NCBI RefSeq assembly: GCF_900109575.1
Contig: NZ_FOAF01000005.1
Location: forward strand, 186,001-250,000
Reading direction: 5' to 3'
Origin: Olivibacter domesticus
Lineage (GTDB): Bacteria; Bacteroidota; Bacteroidia; Sphingobacteriales; Sphingobacteriaceae
Length of the DNA: 64,000 bases
Positions 63,733 through 64,000 of the stretch are shown in pieces; within the stretch, counting starts at the first letter, position 1; the number at the start of each line of letters is the position of its first letter. Under the pieces are notes generated by a model. The model searched no databases, was not told the DNA's origin, and worked only from the letters and a program-made list of their open reading frames with translations. Position numbers and translations under genes: made by a program.

Positions 63733-64000
63733 AACATAATTTATATATAACCCTAACCATAGCAGTTCTTTCCTTATTTGGATGTAATCCCAAAAATGGA
63801 TTAGGCTTAAATGAAAATGCTTCTCTAAACAGCTTTGGAGACTTACCTGAAAATCCATTATTACTGAATGCTATAACCACATCTATTCTTCAAAAAGATG
63901 GCTCGATGACAATTCTATATGGCAACGATCTCGCATATAACCATGCCAAAATGAGCAGTAAGGGTAACTATCCTACAGGCTCGGTATTATATGGTGTCAT
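63729..64000 (+). CDS. P460-like lipoprotein, N-terminal part (runs off the window)
   Basis: The ATG at 63729 overlaps the stop of the previous gene (ATGA), so the two are translationally coupled. The product starts with a lipoprotein signal (AVLSLFGC, Cys19). A cytochrome P460-like segment follows (GSMTILYGNDLAYNHAKMSS; YPTGSVLYGV). No heme motif is reached before the edge. It is probably the partner or paralogue of the preceding P460-like protein. Confidence 0.75.
   Translation, partial: MKHNLYITLTIAVLSLFGCNPKNGLGLNENASLNSFGDLPENPLLLNAITTSILQKDGSMTILYGNDLAYNHAKMSSKGNYPTGSVLYGV

Noticed and set aside
1-64000. CRISPR arrays, tRNA or rRNA genes, intact insertion sequences
   Set aside because: No regularly spaced repeats, no cloverleaf or rRNA-like sequence and no transposase motifs were recognised. 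This was by eye; a covariance-model scan would be needed to exclude small RNAs.

Overview
This window looks like chromosomal DNA of a member of the Bacteroidota, most likely family Sphingobacteriaceae. The evidence is a full-length SprA translocon gene, a SusC/SusD pair under an ECF sigma/FecR switch, TonB receptors with an N-terminal carboxypeptidase-like domain, a DUF4249 partner lipoprotein, AT-rich intergenic DNA and several promoters of the Bacteroidota type (TTG or TTTG, about 19-20 bases, TAnnTTTG). The genus cannot be set from this sequence. No rRNA, tRNA, CRISPR array, intact transposase or prophage was seen.

Layout. 1-9.3 kb (minus strand): feoAB iron uptake (feoB runs off the edge), a 39-residue lipoprotein, a VanZ-like protein, gcvH and the 7.1-kb sprA. 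9.3-12.4 kb (plus): a three-gene set of a diheme TsdA-like thiosulfate dehydrogenase, a secreted DsrE-like protein and a lone periplasmic binding protein, closed by a strong terminator. 12.4-19.4 kb: a DUF4249/TonB receptor pair, an orphan NarL-type response regulator, a lipoprotein and a small DNA-binding protein. 19.5-28.9 kb: mixed single genes (a decayed short-chain dehydrogenase, a beta-barrel protein, an Ada-type zinc domain, a secreted Hcp-like protein facing an LRR-DUF1963 protein, a HAD phosphatase, aquaporin Z) and three small genes, with a dispersed repeat in two gaps.

29.1-36.3 kb (minus) is the most notable cluster. It is one operon of an isoprenyl diphosphate synthase, dxs, a long-form ispH, a UbiA-superfamily membrane protein with a degenerate first Asp motif, and two class I terpene synthases with complete active-site motifs. 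It supplies its own C5 precursors, chain elongation, cyclases and a possible membrane prenyltransferase or cyclase.

36.6-45.7 kb (minus) is a compact polysaccharide utilisation locus: ECF sigma, FecR, STN-type SusC, SusD and a lipoprotein GH5 glucanase with CBM6 modules. A perfect 32-bp direct repeat lies just outside each end. 46-48.1 kb holds pncA, an aminotransferase gene fragment and a membrane-anchored AraC regulator.

48.2-53.7 kb (minus) holds three paralogous von Willebrand A proteins without signal peptides. They share the N-terminal half but carry different C-termini: a LecA-like plus H-type lectin pair in one, propeller-like repeats after Pro/Lys-rich linkers in two. Upstream are four helically phased TTACACA boxes. 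54.3-57.3 kb has two divergent regulator/target pairs (HxlR with an NmrA-like protein; MarR with a SnoaL-like protein), each with a visible palindromic operator. 57.6-64 kb has a TPR histidine kinase between copies of a 72-74-bp repeat, then a c-type cytochrome/P460 region with a membrane LytTR regulator between the cytochrome genes.
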